Source: Tetraselmis striata
Taxonomy: Eukaryota; Chlorophyta; Chlorodendrophyceae; Chlorodendrales; Chlorodendraceae
DNA: 64,000 nucleotides
Direction: 5' to 3'
Assembly: GCA_006384855.1 (NCBI GenBank)
Contig: VCJN01000486.1
Location: forward strand, 1 to 64,000
Part shown: positions 22,623 to 33,017 of the stretch, piece by piece
Numbering within the stretch: position 1 is the stretch's first letter
How the letters are laid out: each line of letters starts with the position of its first letter
Translations under genes and position numbers: made by a program
The notes under the pieces: generated by a model
Database searches by the model: none
What the model saw: only the letters and a program-made list of their open reading frames with translations
What the model was told of the DNA's origin: nothing

Positions 22623-22870
22623 AGGGAAGGGAAAGGGCAAGGGGTGGGGGGGACCGAGGGGGAGGGCGGGCGGCGTGGCGATCCCAGTACGAGCGGTGTT
22701 CCCGCAAGTACCACCCCCACCGGCCTGCAAAACGTTGTAGGCGCTCGCGGACATGCGCACCTTGCCCTTGGGTATAATACACATCAAAGCGCACTAGCCC
22801 ATCCCGCTGCAACACACGATCCATCTTCGGAATGGCCGAGGGCCGGCCATTAAACGCCCGATCGACGCGG

Positions 22871-23382
22871 CTCTAAAAGGCAGGTAGTGGCGACTGGTCC
22901 CCCCAATAACACACACGACGCAGGGACGCCCAACGCCCTAAGCCAGGTGTCCAACCGTCCAAGGGCGAACCCCCGTCACTATGACAGCTGCACTCAGTGG
23001 CGCGCGCTTGTCCATATCGGGGCCAACCCTACCGGAGCTACGGTTATGTTACACCAGGCGGGAAAACTCGGTAATGCGGTAGGGTCATGGCAAACATTCC
23101 CTAGCGCGAGGTATAAGGGTTACGGATCCCCAAGTCGCCGGCCGGACAGGGCCGACAGCAAGGGGCGGATACCGCTCGGTTAAGGACTAGTTTTTACGCG
23201 ATGGGACACTAAGGCCTGCCGGTTTGACCGCGGGCGGGCGGGCGGGCGGGCGGGCGGGCTGGGGCAATCTTGCCTGCGGAGCGGAGCCGGGTTGCACCAA
23301 GAATCCTGTCCCGACCTCGTGGCGTCATGTCCTGGCCTTTTCTGTCCCGGCCTGTCCTTGTCCACCTGACCTGTCGGTGGGG

Positions 23383-23415
<33 letters not shown>

Positions 23416-23765
23416 CGCTCGACGTAGGCAATAAATTACTCGGTTAGTCCCCTAACCGCGCGACCGATCGCGGGATCCTCGCCGATACACGCAACCGCGA
23501 TAACCGGTAAAACCCTCAAAGCTGCGCGGGTAGTCCCGAAGGAGGGCCGTTGGAGTGATGATGACCGGCTAGCTGGCTGACTGGCTGGCGCTGGAGGGCT
23601 GGCGGGCTGGCGGGCTGACGGGCGATCGGCTCGGCGGAGCGGACGGCGTCGCGAGTACTTAAGGGCAGTACTGCGCTTAACACAGGGAAAAAGCGGCTGA
23701 GAAATGAGAAGTTCTAGTAGAAGTCTACCTGCTACTGTACTAAAAGTAATACTAAAAATCCATAC
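22871..23765. other. Low-complexity spacer
   Basis: No gene seen. Contains a (GGGC)n array at about 23230-23262, a 32-nt pure G run at 23384-23415, and a degenerate GGCTGGC/GGCTGAC minisatellite at about 23570-23635. Confidence 0.7.
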
Positions 23766-23799
23766 AGCAAGCCGCCTAAAAGCGGCCCGCATCCCGCAT

Positions 23800-25185
23800 G
23801 AAGCGGATGGATGAGTGATGCGCACACGGTTCAGAGTCCGGGCCACGCGTGCACGTGTGTGTGTGGGCGATCCTCGCTCGGACGTGCTGTGCAGCTTCAA
23901 CAACGGGATGGCAGACGAATCTTCGCCGTCGGATGAGGCAGCGAGCACGCTCTCGAGCGGCCACCAAGCTCATGACCCCGAGGAAATCTCTTGCGAGCAA
24001 GGCCTCCGGGTGAGCCCGGGTGATGCACCGAGTGCCCCGCGATGAGAGGGCACCCCGATCCGCAACCAAGCATGCGATACCGCGCACTCTGCGGCGCACC
24101 CCCTTGCTCACCTCACACACTGTGCCGAAGACCATGCCCGGATACTCCGACATATCCAAGATGTCTCGAAGAGGACCCTTCTGTCCGGGCTCCGTGGTGT
24201 GCCACGCCGGATCCCACGCTGCCAGCCCCCGTTGTATGTCGCCCAACAGGGAGTGCTCAAACCGATCCACAGCCGTGGCCCGGGGCATTGCAGTGTACTT
24301 GACCATGTACCACATAGTCTTGAACTCCAGCAACGAGGACTTCAAGCTCCGGGGATCATAGCTCCCAGTCACGACGTTGAACGCCGTAAGGGAGCGAGAA
24401 CTCTATCTGCGTCCGGCAATAGGTCCTTGAGTTCATCCATGGGTACGGTGTTGCCGAGAGGAACTGCATGCTGGAACAAGTCATCCACCTCCCGCCGTAC
24501 AGCGATACCCATGTCGTGAACATAGTGATCGCGGAAGGCATCTGCGATAGCGTCGTGTTGTACACGCCAGGGGGCGTCTCCAGCCGCCGGGAGGTTCATG
24601 AGCGCGTCGCAGTATGTATAGGTCAACACTGACGGGGTTGTGCTCTGTCGAGGGCAGAATGATCTGGCTCCCAACCACCGGGGCCAAGCACGGGCTAGGC
24701 AGACAGAAGTACCCGGCGGCGACCTCCCGCAGCTCATGCGGAGGCATGACCGTCCGCGCGGTGGGGATGGCCATTGTCCACATGCCCGACGCCGCGTCGA
24801 GCTGGTTGAACAAGATATGTTCCCTACATGTGACAAGGAGAGCGCACACCTCATTTCGAAGCCGAGAGTTGTAGGCCTGGTCTAGAAATGCCGTCAGCTT
24901 CTTTAGCGAGCCCGACGCAGCCTCCACTCCCCGCTCTATCACGCGCGCATCTGCGTCGCTGAGATGTCTAGCTGTAGCCGCTTGGAGGCGGCCCCACGCC
25001 TCGCGCATCTCCGCGGCGTAGCTGTCCGACCCATGAGCATCGTTGAGGAAGTGGTCATACCGGCGGGCGGAAGAAGTTGCGTTGAAGCTGCCTCGGCCAA
25101 GTACGGACCCGAGCTGCGGGTCAAAGAAACCAGAGGTGGGGGTGTTGGTGCCGGAGTTCATAGTCAAACCTTGGGAGGATGGCAT
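23800..25185 (-). pseudogene. C-terminal nuclease-like region of retrotransposon copy A
   Basis: Collinear with the plus-strand frame at 54900-56183: NSGTNTPTSGFFDPQLGSVL near 25150, HFLNDAHGSDSYAAEMREAW near 25030, RNEVCALLVTCREHILFNQL near 24840, then, after a frame change, SYDPRSLKSSLLEFKTMWY near 24360 and GMVFGTVCEVSKGV near 24140. EFK in a Asp..Lys..Leu-Glu-Phe-Lys setting is reminiscent of a PD-(D/E)XK nuclease core (inference). Confidence 0.7.
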
Positions 25186-25189
25186 TCAT

Positions 25190-27200
25190 GCAGCCGATAA
25201 GGCGGCATCACCAACGGTAGCCATGCGGCGGATGCCAGCACCCTTCAACCGAGTGGGGAGGTGAAGCCTGCTGCGCGCCCTGGCCACTGCATCCTCGCTC
25301 AAGGTAGCCACCTCCGTTGCCGTTGGGTCGGGGTCGTGCAAAAGCTCCGCCATGCAATCGGTGACCACTGGATTGGTGTCGGTGCCGTACGTGGAGGGAT
25401 CAAAAGAGACCCCTAGCACCCGTTCGACCGCCGCGAGGACAGTGGCATCCACCGCCTCCGCAAGGGCCTCCACCTCGGACGGAAGGCAATTGCGGAGCCA
25501 ATACCCCGCCATGTGTTGCATGCAATGCTTGAGCAGGGCCCATGCGTGGTGATGCAGGGCGTGGGTGTACCGACGGCTGGGCTTGGCAGATAGGAGCTTA
25601 CTCAGGCTAGCGTCCACCTCCTCTCGTAGCTCCTCCGCCTTGCCGCGCATGTACGCCTGCACATATTCTGGCGATCCGAGCGGCACGTTGAGGACCGCGA
25701 TGCCGTGATGGCCATCTAGCTCGGGCCACTCGATGTCGGCCGGAGCCTCACGCTGCGCGGCCTCCATGTCTGCGTTGTACGCGTGCATCTTGCCGAAGCA
25801 CACCTCAAGCCCCACGGACGCCTTGATGGACGTGCAATGGGCGTGAAGAGCTTGCCAAACGTGCTCCGGGAGCCCCACCAAAAATCAATTGTCGGCGTTG
25901 AAGCGCGTCGCCCCGTCAGTGACCTCCAACGTGCTGTCACACTGCTGCACGTCGGGGTGAATCACGACGCAAAAGGAAGTCGTGGCCAACGGTGCGCCCT
26001 GCTACACGCCGTCCTCCGACCGCAGAGGGGCGGACCGGTCGTCCACGACCAGATACAAATCCGTGGAGAGGGAGGCTAGGAGCGCAGGGATGACAGGGTG
26101 TAGTGGAGAGCAATCGATGTGGCGTTGGATGATGGTGCGGCGCCATGCCTCGTTGTAAGCGTTGCGAAGGTCGGTGTGAACGATGACGGCACGTGGGCCA
26201 AGCTTCTCGGCGATGAGCCGGAAGCCGTGGATGAGCATAAAGTCGCCCGCGGAAATGCCAACGCCAAGCTGAGATGGAGCAAGCACCGACACTTATGCCT
26301 CCTTCATGTTGTCCACCACTGCCCGCTCCGCTGCGCGCCGCTCCGCCTCCCCGACTGCCACAGGCCGCACGTCCGGGGCCCTCCCCTCGCCTAGCTTCTT
26401 GACTCGTGCCACGAGCCTAGCAGAGGCGAAGAGCCGGTTTAACCACCCGAACATGCGGCCTTGGAGGTACATGGAGGCGACCTCCGACATGGCGCGGACC
26501 GCAGCAGGCCCGGACGCCGGGGGGTATTCGGCCACCAAGCAGCGGAGATACTCGTTGCGCATCGCTGAGGGCCCCGCCGCCACGTGCTGCTTGAGTTGCT
26601 GGTACGGCACGCGCAGGCCCACCGTCAGGGCGGCCTCGTCGACCGGAATGTCATACGCGGCGTCTGGGATCGAGTGGCTACGGGACGGGTGCTTGTCGCG
26701 CAGCTAGGCGAGGATAGCAGGATCGGATAGGTCGCCCATATTCCCTTAGAAGATAGTCGGCCCGCCGCTCGGGAGAGCTCTCCGTCCTCCACCAACGCCA
26801 CAACGGTGTCCGCGGTGCCCACGAGCAGCGCCGCAAAGAGATCGGCGTCCGTTCGACGCTGGCGGGCATGATGTCCGGCGTATAACGCCTCAGTGCGCGC
26901 GTCGTCCCATGAGCGCACGAGTTCGGTCACGCGCCTCTCCGCGACAGCGCGGAAGCGCCACGCCAAGGTTTGTTGCCGCGCCGCCGCCCGCCTCGGCTCG
27001 GGGCACTAAGCAACTATTGCGGCAGCATGTACTTCCACTTCAACGCCCTATCCAACACCACGGGGTCATCGGCCTCCACCGCCGCCAACACCCGCTCATT
27101 CACGCAGCGTTGTCCCTCCGCCCACGCTTCTTGAAACTCAATAGGCACCGCCGTCTCCATGGACATCTCCGCCGGCATGTGCACCATGTCCACGTTGGAG
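25190..27200 (-). pseudogene. Reverse transcriptase region of retrotransposon copy A
   Basis: Blocks in order: ALKWKYMLPQ near 27020, RLSSKGIWA near 26750, AAGPSAMRNEYLRCL near 26570, ARLVARVKKLGEGRAPDVRP with VAVGEAERR near 26380, SQLGVGISAGDF near 26260, VIVHTDLRNAYNEAWRR near 26165 (first catalytic Asp), then FNADN and a TGA near 25885 where the FADD-type catalytic motif is expected, and VGLPEHVWQALH after it. The mix of stops and shifts shows decay. The family is one of the RT lineages common in algal genomes; the exact clade cannot be named without a tree. Confidence 0.75.
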
Positions 27201-27269
27201 AGGTGGTCCACCGCACCCCACCCCACCTGTCGCCGGCTGGAGATGGGCGAGTAGGGGGGGGGGTGGATA

Positions 27270-28271
27270 CTAAGCCCGTGAGGCCTGGCTACCGGGGTGG
27301 CCGGCCGGTGCACCCACCTCTGGCGGCGCGGGAGCAACAACCGGGGGCTCTGCCACACCCCGGAACGCAGCGACGGACGGCACTGCGGGCGACGGCAGCA
27401 CTGTCGATTGTCCCGCTCCACCGGCGCGGCGCGGCCCCCGACGGCGGTGCCGCTCGGCCAGCACGGCGCGCGCCTTGGCTAGCCATGCGGCGGCGACCTC
27501 AGCGAAAGCCATCACGTCGGCCGGGTGGTGCCTAACGCTGGTGGGTTGAAGCGACTTGGCTGCGGCGTCAATCCTCGGCGCCCACGTGGCGCCCGCGGCG
27601 ACGCCGGTGACTGAAAGCGCGTCGGCGACTGTCCAAGCCGCCGCCAGCGCTACGCCCCGCCGCGCCGGCCCGCTGTCGTGTAGCCTGGAATGCAGGCGGG
27701 CGAGAGCATCGAGGCCGGTGAGCGCCAGGCCGTGGTTACCACCGCGCGGCCGCGGCTGGGGCCGCTCGGAGATTTCCTGGCCGGTCGGAACGCCGTCGTG
27801 ATCGCGCTGCGACGCGCCGGGCCCCGACATACTGCTGAAAGTACTGCGGCGAGGCGACGACGCAGGCGAGGCAGCGCGCGCGCCGGTCGTACCTGCCGCG
27901 CCCATCGCGGACTCGGGACTCGACGACCGGCTCACCGCCTGGGCGTACATGGGAGCCGGCGGGGCGACAGCTGCGTGCGGGCTCGGCCTTGGCTGGGTGG
28001 CGTCGGGTGCACTGCCGCTGGACGGTGTTGCCGCGGGCGACGTTCCCGCCGCCCGCAATGCGCCGGGGCTGCCCGATATACTGGACGATGTACTGGAGGG
28101 CGGTGGCGACCCGAGGTCAACGGCGCGTTCTGCCGCACCATCGGCGGAAGGTGCAGACGTCGCGCGGCGCCCCGCCGGATACAAGCGACCCGCCACAGCC
28201 CGGGCATTACGGTGACGTCGGGTGGGAGGGGGTTGAGGGCAGCTACGCGGTCTGGGCGGCGGGTGAGGCAT
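27270..28271 (-). CDS. Gag-like N-terminal ORF of retrotransposon copy A
   Basis: 333-codon open frame rich in Ala, Pro, Ser and Arg with no recognised domain. The middle part (ARLHSRLHDSGPARRG, VADALSVTGVAAG, FAEVAAAWLAKARAVL) looks more structured. Its position just upstream of the RT region on the same strand suggests the first ORF of the element. Low complexity limits confidence that all of it is translated. Confidence 0.4.
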   Translation of the reverse strand: MPHPPPRPRSCPQPPPTRRHRNARAVAGRLYPAGRRATSAPSADGAAERAVDLGSPPPSSTSSSISGSPGALRAAGTSPAATPSSGSAPDATQPRPSPHAAVAPPAPMYAQAVSRSSSPESAMGAAGTTGARAASPASSPRRSTFSSMSGPGASQRDHDGVPTGQEISERPQPRPRGGNHGLALTGLDALARLHSRLHDSGPARRGVALAAAWTVADALSVTGVAAGATWAPRIDAAAKSLQPTSVRHHPADVMAFAEVAAAWLAKARAVLAERHRRRGPRRAGGAGQSTVLPSPAVPSVAAFRGVAEPPVVAPAPPEVGAPAGHPGSQASRA

Positions 28272-28454
28272 GGCGACACACGGCCCCGGGGCGCCTCCGG
28301 GGCCGCTGGGTGGGTGGTGGTACTCGTACTGAGTCCCGGTATGGAGTAAGGATCATGTGGGACTCAAGTAGTAGCGACTGCCCGTAGGAGTAGAGGAGTC
28401 TATGACTGAGGTCGCTACATGGTATCTCCATACATGTACTTGGGAGATGATCCA

Positions 28455-28655
28455 AAAGTGTTGGAAATTCCGTCACTGGCAACTAATTAGTCTTGCAGAT
28501 TCCTTCGGCAATTTGCTTATTGACTACAACTATTAACGGCGGGTCGCCTACCGAGGGCTTTCCGTAGCTGGATCGCTGCCTAAACGGCCGTGAGTCGTAG
28601 AGACACTGCACGGGTTCCACTCGTGCCAATACTATCCCTGGGGCGAAAAAAACAT
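28455..28655 (+). mobile_element. SINE copy with poly(A) tail, long form
   Basis: Contains GGGCTTTCCGTAGCTGGATC, GCTGCCTAAACGGCCGT, CGTAGAGACACTGCACGGG, a B-box-like GGGTTCCACTCG and ends GGGGCGAAAAAAA at 28640-28652. Its 5' part (28455-28540) keeps uninterrupted the sequence split by the insertion at 17711-18948. Confidence 0.7.
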
Positions 28656-29010
28656 GGCAGACGATGGGGCATCCGCGCTACTGACGAAGCTCGATGAGCT
28701 GATGCGCGCGCAGCAACCTCAAAGGGAAGGGCTGTGTGTATTGCCGAACATGCGCCTTGGCTCTGGTTACAGTTTCCTATGGCAGGAGGCTGTCGGCAAC
28801 CAACAAGAACATAAAGCACGAAGTGAGGGCGGGGGGAACGGACGCGACCCGCCACATACTAGGCGGGGTGCGAAGATGAAAGATGGGGACAGCAGAGAGC
28901 CCGCTGGTTTTATAGAAAACCACCTCGAGGGGGGAGACTCACACCGATATGTTGAAGTTGACCGTGCCCTTTCTCACGGCTTTTTTCAACGCCTAATTTC
29001 GGTGCTGTAG
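28654..29010 (+). other. Uncertain short ORF beside SINE
   Basis: 118-codon frame starting MADDGASALLTKLDELMRAQ directly after the SINE poly(A). The start looks like a coiled-coil gag leader, but the later part overlaps the terminal repeat of the element at 28.8-32.3 kb, so the frame is probably chance continuation. Confidence 0.2.
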
Positions 29011-29122
29011 CACGCCCGCAGTACTGTGGTCCGTGCTCATGCTTAGTAAGATGTGTAGATGCGCGCGTCACATGTGCGCTGCGCGGATTGGCGTGTCGCG
29101 GGCGAACGCGCGTAGTGCGCGC
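28835..29122 (+). repeat. Left terminal direct repeat of DIRS/Ty3-like element 1
   Basis: About 290 bases alignable at roughly 80% to 31980-32262 in the same orientation. Shared blocks include GACGCGACCCGCCAC, GGGGACAGCAGAGAGCCCGC and GTAGTGCGCGC-like ends. Related sequence in reverse is at about 53585-53700. Confidence 0.7.
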
Positions 29123-31700
29123 CATGCGGAAGGAACCCCAAACTACTAGTAGTAAACATTTCGAACGGAGGGGCTAAGTGTTTTGCCGATCTCGCCATCT
29201 CGGTCTTGGGGCACGACGCAGGAGGGCGCCGGCCGGCCCGAGGGGCAGACGAGGGGTGGTCAAGAAGCCGGGGCCGGGCACCGGGTCCGGAGAGGGAGCC
29301 GGAAGGTGACCACGGGAAACTTATTGGGAGGACTGACGCCGTCGCGTATGCCGGGTCAGCCGCGGGCGCGACGAATTCGAAGAGGTCCGGGGAGGACAGG
29401 AACACAACCACCTCAGACGCCATACCCGAGAGGCGCTTGTGCCAGCTCCGATCGGGCCAATAGGGCACGATGACGGTGGCCGCCGCACCCGAGGTGTGGA
29501 GTTTGATGACGAGATCGTCAATGCGGCCCCATGGAGGTTTGCACAAGTTGTGCTCGCGACGCCACGCGCAGCCAGAAAGTCAGAAGGGCGCATGCTGTCG
29601 ATGGCCTCATTGCAAGGGTCGCGCCAGCGGAAGTCGCAATGCGGGAGCCGCGCGTTCTCCATTGTAGCGAAGCGATCGATGGTGTGGCGACGACCCCAGA
29701 TATTGTCGAGGTGGTTGAACTGGCATACGCTGAACGCCAAGTCGTCGTAGTCGACATTGCGGCTAAGGTGGTCAGCCCAAATGTTCGCTATGGTGTTGCT
29801 GTAGCGCGGACGCATGGAGATGTCCTCGGTGTCGAGGATGAACCACAGCTTTTGTAGCTCGGCCATGAGTAGAGGGGAGCGGGAGGTGAGGTTGGCGAGG
29901 ATGTAGCTCACCCCCATGTTGTCCTCGTGGAGCAACACTTCTTGACCTCGTAGCTCAGAAAGGAAGGTGAGCACGGCGCGCCGGACAGCCGTGAGCTCAT
30001 TGAAGGTGATGTGCCGCTCGGGGTCACCGTCGTACCGGAAGACGCGCGCCTCGGTGGTCTCGTTCAGGATGGCACCCCACCCGTATCCGCAGCCGTCGAC
30101 GTGCATGTTGACGGTCTCGACGGGCTTGTAGATGGAGCGGCCGTCGTTCCGAGTAGGGACGGCATCCCACCACTCGAGGTCAGCACGTCAGACTTGGTGC
30201 GTCATCTTGACGCGCTCGCCCCATGAATCGTTCGTGCGGAGTACGTCGTGTAGCTCGCGGAGGTAGAACCGGGCTTGATGGTGAGGAACATGAATTGGGC
30301 ACGACCTGCCAGGGACGCGAACTCTCGCACATGCAACAATCGTTTGTCGTGCGTAGCGCGGCGGATGAGACCGAGGGTCGTTGCAGCGAATGATTCGAGT
30401 TTATGATGAGGGGCCCGAATTCTACCGTTCCCAGAGTTTAACTCCAAGCTGAGGTGCTCCAATAATTGCACCGACTCCCACCGGCCTTTGTCGGAATGTC
30501 GGCTGCGACCTAGCTTGCCCAATAACAAGGTAATACGGTCTCGTATGGCGCGTAGGCATGCGTCGACTTGACGCAAAGAGCAAGACATCGTTCATGCAGA
30601 GGAGCATGCGAGAGCCGCGGAAGTGCCGCCATATTGTGTGACGTCGTCCCATATGCTGAGCTTGCTGGACCGACGTACGCCGTGGGGGGCTACTGTGAAG
30701 GCGGGGCGACGCATGTGGCGGTTGAACGCGGCGGTGAAGGAGCAGGGGCTTAGTGGTAGTAGGGTCTTAGAAGTATTAGAAGGGTCTTATAAGGACCAGG
30801 GGCTTAGAAGTAGGAGGGGCTTAGGCTCCAACCCATTTGGCGCCCCCACCAGTCGGGAGAGCTTGCCTCGGTAGTCGAAGGTGAAGTAGTCTCGGTCCTC
30901 GGGGCAATGCCGATGGCGTGGAAGCCATGCTGCGGGTCCATGGAGAGCATGTAGTCGCCGGGCCGAGCTAGATGACGAAGTCGGGTGAGGGTCTCGAAGC
31001 TCATATCCGCTCCTCGCAGTACCGGTTGAGGGGCCGTAGGTCAATGATGAGCCGCCACTTGTTGACGCCGGGCTTGGGGACAAAAAAGAGCCGGGAGACT
31101 CATCGCAAGCAGTTGCCCTCCTCCCACGCTCCGCTAGCTAGAAAGTGGGCCAACTTGTTGTCCATGAAGCGTAGCCGGTTGGGGGTCGCGCCCTCCATCG
31201 AGACGCCTAGATGAAAAGAGGCGGGCGGTCCATCCTTCAATGGAATGCGCACGCCGCGTTGCGGATCATGTCGACGACCTTGCGACCGGCGCCGATGTCC
31301 GCCCAAGGCCCAAGCTTGCCGGCTGCGTCGCACTCGGTGACGCATGTAGTTGGACTCGGGAGTACAAGAGTCCAGGCGTAGTCCGGACAACGCATGACAA
31401 CGCGGCTCGCGCGTGGCTGCTTGCCCTCGCTTAGGATCGCTTAGGATCGGCGAGACGCATCGATTGCACAGGGACGAGTAGCCGTGGCACGTCGAGGTAG
31501 GAGTAAGCGGCCACACGGGGTCGCTCGTTCGACTATGGCTCTCGAGGCGGCCACATGTCGGGTGCGGAATCGCGACAAGTTATATGGCAAGAAATATAAT
31601 CGGCTAGCGAGGGCGAGGCGCCGAGCAGTCGGCGCCAAGATGGAGCGTGCCATATCAACGAGGCACGCAAAGGGGGGCACCAATATCACCCACCCGCACG
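29123..31700 (-). pseudogene. RT-RNase H polyprotein, DIRS/Ty3-like element 1
   Basis: Minus-strand order: N-terminal FHLGVSMEGATPNRLRFMD and ASGAWEEGNCLR near 31210-31110, then VSRLFFVPKPGVNKWRLII with DLRPLNRYCEE near 31100-31010, LARPGDYMLSMDPQHGFHAI near 30950-30900, a damaged catalytic motif MNDVLLFASS (Asp lost from xMDD) near 30590, the connection segment (HLSLELNSGNGRI), RNase H (HVDGCGYGWGAIL near 30100, HITFNELTAVRRAV, LHEDNMGVSYIL, NIWADHLSRNVD), and a following block DRFATMENARLPHCDFRW / VPYWPDRSWHKRL. The last block is characteristic of DIRS-type and related algal elements. Several frames are needed, so it is inactive. Confidence 0.75.
30730..30835 (+). repeat. GGGGCTTAG minisatellite in element 1
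   Basis: Irregular repeats of (A)GGGGCTTAG / AGGGTCTTA interrupt the RT palm region between DYRG and the lost catalytic motif, a local expansion inside former coding sequence. Confidence 0.6.
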
Positions 31701-31979
31701 GCATGCACAGTCAGAATGGGGGGCTCGAAAGAAGATAGAGGCGGCGCGATGTCTTAGCGCTCGCCTTTCGAAGCATACGATTTAAAGTCGGCAGCTGCAA
31801 GCAAGACCGCGGCACAGACGGGCTACTCGCATCGCGCATCATGGAAGACGTTACTGCTCGCATCATGGAAGATGTTACCGGCGGCAATCGAGGGGCGGCG
31901 GGCCTTCACATCACGCGGGTCTACGGGTAGCGTGTGGGAAAGCCAAAGCGTCTTGCACGGCGGGACGAACCCGCGAGCA

Positions 31980-32262
31980 TGGACGCGACCCGCCACGTGG
32001 TAGGTGGGGCGCGAAGATGGAAGATGGGGACAGCAGAGAGCCCGCTAGTTGTTATAGAATACTACCTCGAGCGGGGTCGACTCACGATGTGTTGGAGTTG
32101 ACCGTGTTCGTTGTCACGGCAGTTTTCTATGTTTAATTTGGGTGCTGTAGTACGCCACTACGCCCGCAGTACAGCGGTCCGTGCTCGTGCTTTCTAGTAA
32201 GATGTATAGCTGCACGCGTCGCTTGCACACCACGTGGATTGGCGAGTCGCAGGCGAACGCGC
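31980..32262 (+). repeat. Right terminal direct repeat of DIRS/Ty3-like element 1
   Basis: Partner of 28835-29122, same orientation. The pair encloses the RT-RNase H region, so they are either LTRs or the split direct repeats typical of some DIRS-order elements. Confidence 0.7.
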
Positions 32263-32379
32263 ATAGCGCGCGAGGAGGCAGGTAACCCCAGCAACATACA
32301 CAGTAATTCAACCTGGCAGTACCGCCGCGCATATCGTCGCCTACAGATATCACAGGTATCCTACAGTACGACCCAGCCT

Positions 32380-32530
32380 TTCCTCGGTTGATGCATTAGC
32401 CCTTCGGGGTTCGAATGAGGCAATGGTCTATGGGCTATGCCAGACCTACGACTGCAGTTGGCGCACGAGGTCAAGTGCTGGGGCGGCTTCGGCCGATGTC
32501 CCGGGGCGAACTTTACTTTTACTTTACTTT
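32380..32530 (+). repeat. Dispersed repeat, B-box-like, copy 1
   Basis: About 145 bases roughly 90% identical, in reverse orientation, to 39290-39437. Shared blocks: GATGCATTAGCCCTTCGGGG, GTTCGAATGAGGCAATG, GGGCGGCTTCGGCCGATGTC. GGTTCGAAT matches a Pol III B box, suggesting a tRNA-related SINE. Confidence 0.6.
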
Positions 32531-32597
32531 TACGACCCAGCCCACGGCTTTCCTCCATGTGAACTGGATCGCTGCCTAAAAGGCCGCGTCGTACCAG

Positions 32598-32830
32598 CAT
32601 GGAACTGCCCTTTTTGTAATTCACGCCAGTATCGTACCTCCAGCAAGAACGAGTAGACGACTATACGCTGCCCGGGCTTCAGCAGGAGTTGAAGGACCAG
32701 CCGTAGTATAGTGGATTGTTTCTGCCCTTTTTGTAATTCACACCAGTACTAGTCGCGACGTGTTGATCTTTCAGGGGGGGGGGGGGGGGGACTTGTTACT
32801 GGCCTTATTTAAATTCACACCAGTATCAGA
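32598..32830 (+). mobile_element. Clustered 3'-tail remnants of nuclease-domain LINE family
   Basis: Three copies of the terminal motif CTGCCCTTTTTGTAATTCAC-(A/G)CCAGTA at about 32602, 32724 and (decayed) 32797, separated by unrelated sequence and a 17-nt G run (32774-32790). They look like very short 5'-truncated insertions. Confidence 0.5.
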
Positions 32831-32920
32831 AGCCTAATTAATATCAGAAGCCTACTAACTATCAGAAGCTTACCCATGGTTTCTAGCCTACCCGGGTACA
32901 GGGGTTTTTCCCCTCTCTGG

Positions 32921-33017
32921 GACAGGACTGGCAACAGGCCTACAGGATTACGGGCCTCAATCCAGGATTGCAGGTACTTCTTCCTTGGCTGGTTTCAGCA
33001 CTGTTGCCAGTCCTGTC
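32921..33017. repeat. 17-bp perfect inverted repeat
   Basis: GACAGGACTGGCAACAG at 32921-32937 and its exact complement at 33001-33017, spaced by 63 bases. The arm resembles the GGGACAGGACTGGCACCA block near the poly(A) end of the SINE family, so two SINE ends in opposite orientation may have created it. Confidence 0.8.

Larger units (their letters stand above)
19190..22870 (-). mobile_element. LINE-type retrotransposon, APE endonuclease clade
   Basis: Reading on the minus strand: tail of an ORF1-like protein (about 22870-22600, with RFDVYYTQGQGAHVRERL), then ORF2 with apurinic-like endonuclease, reverse transcriptase and a C-terminal CCHC knuckle. Order and orientation fit an APE-type LINE. 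Several frame breaks show this copy is inactive. A second fragment of the family lies at 56485-57255. Confidence 0.85.
23766..28271 (-). mobile_element. Retrotransposon of nuclease-domain LINE family, copy A
   Basis: Longest copy of this family in the window. On the minus strand: a Pro/Ala-rich gag-like leader (28271-27270), an RT region (about 27200-25190) and a C-terminal region (25185-23800) that is strongly similar to the intact frame at 54615-56183. Near its right-hand end it has the hairpin-like GGGCCGCTTTTAGGCGGC (23794-23777) and ends in GGCGGCTTGCTGT. Frame breaks and stops mark it as dead. Confidence 0.8.

Noticed and set aside
23230..23262. (GGGC)n array as a CRISPR-like or regulatory repeat
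   Set aside because: A simple microsatellite with no spacers, in a eukaryotic setting.
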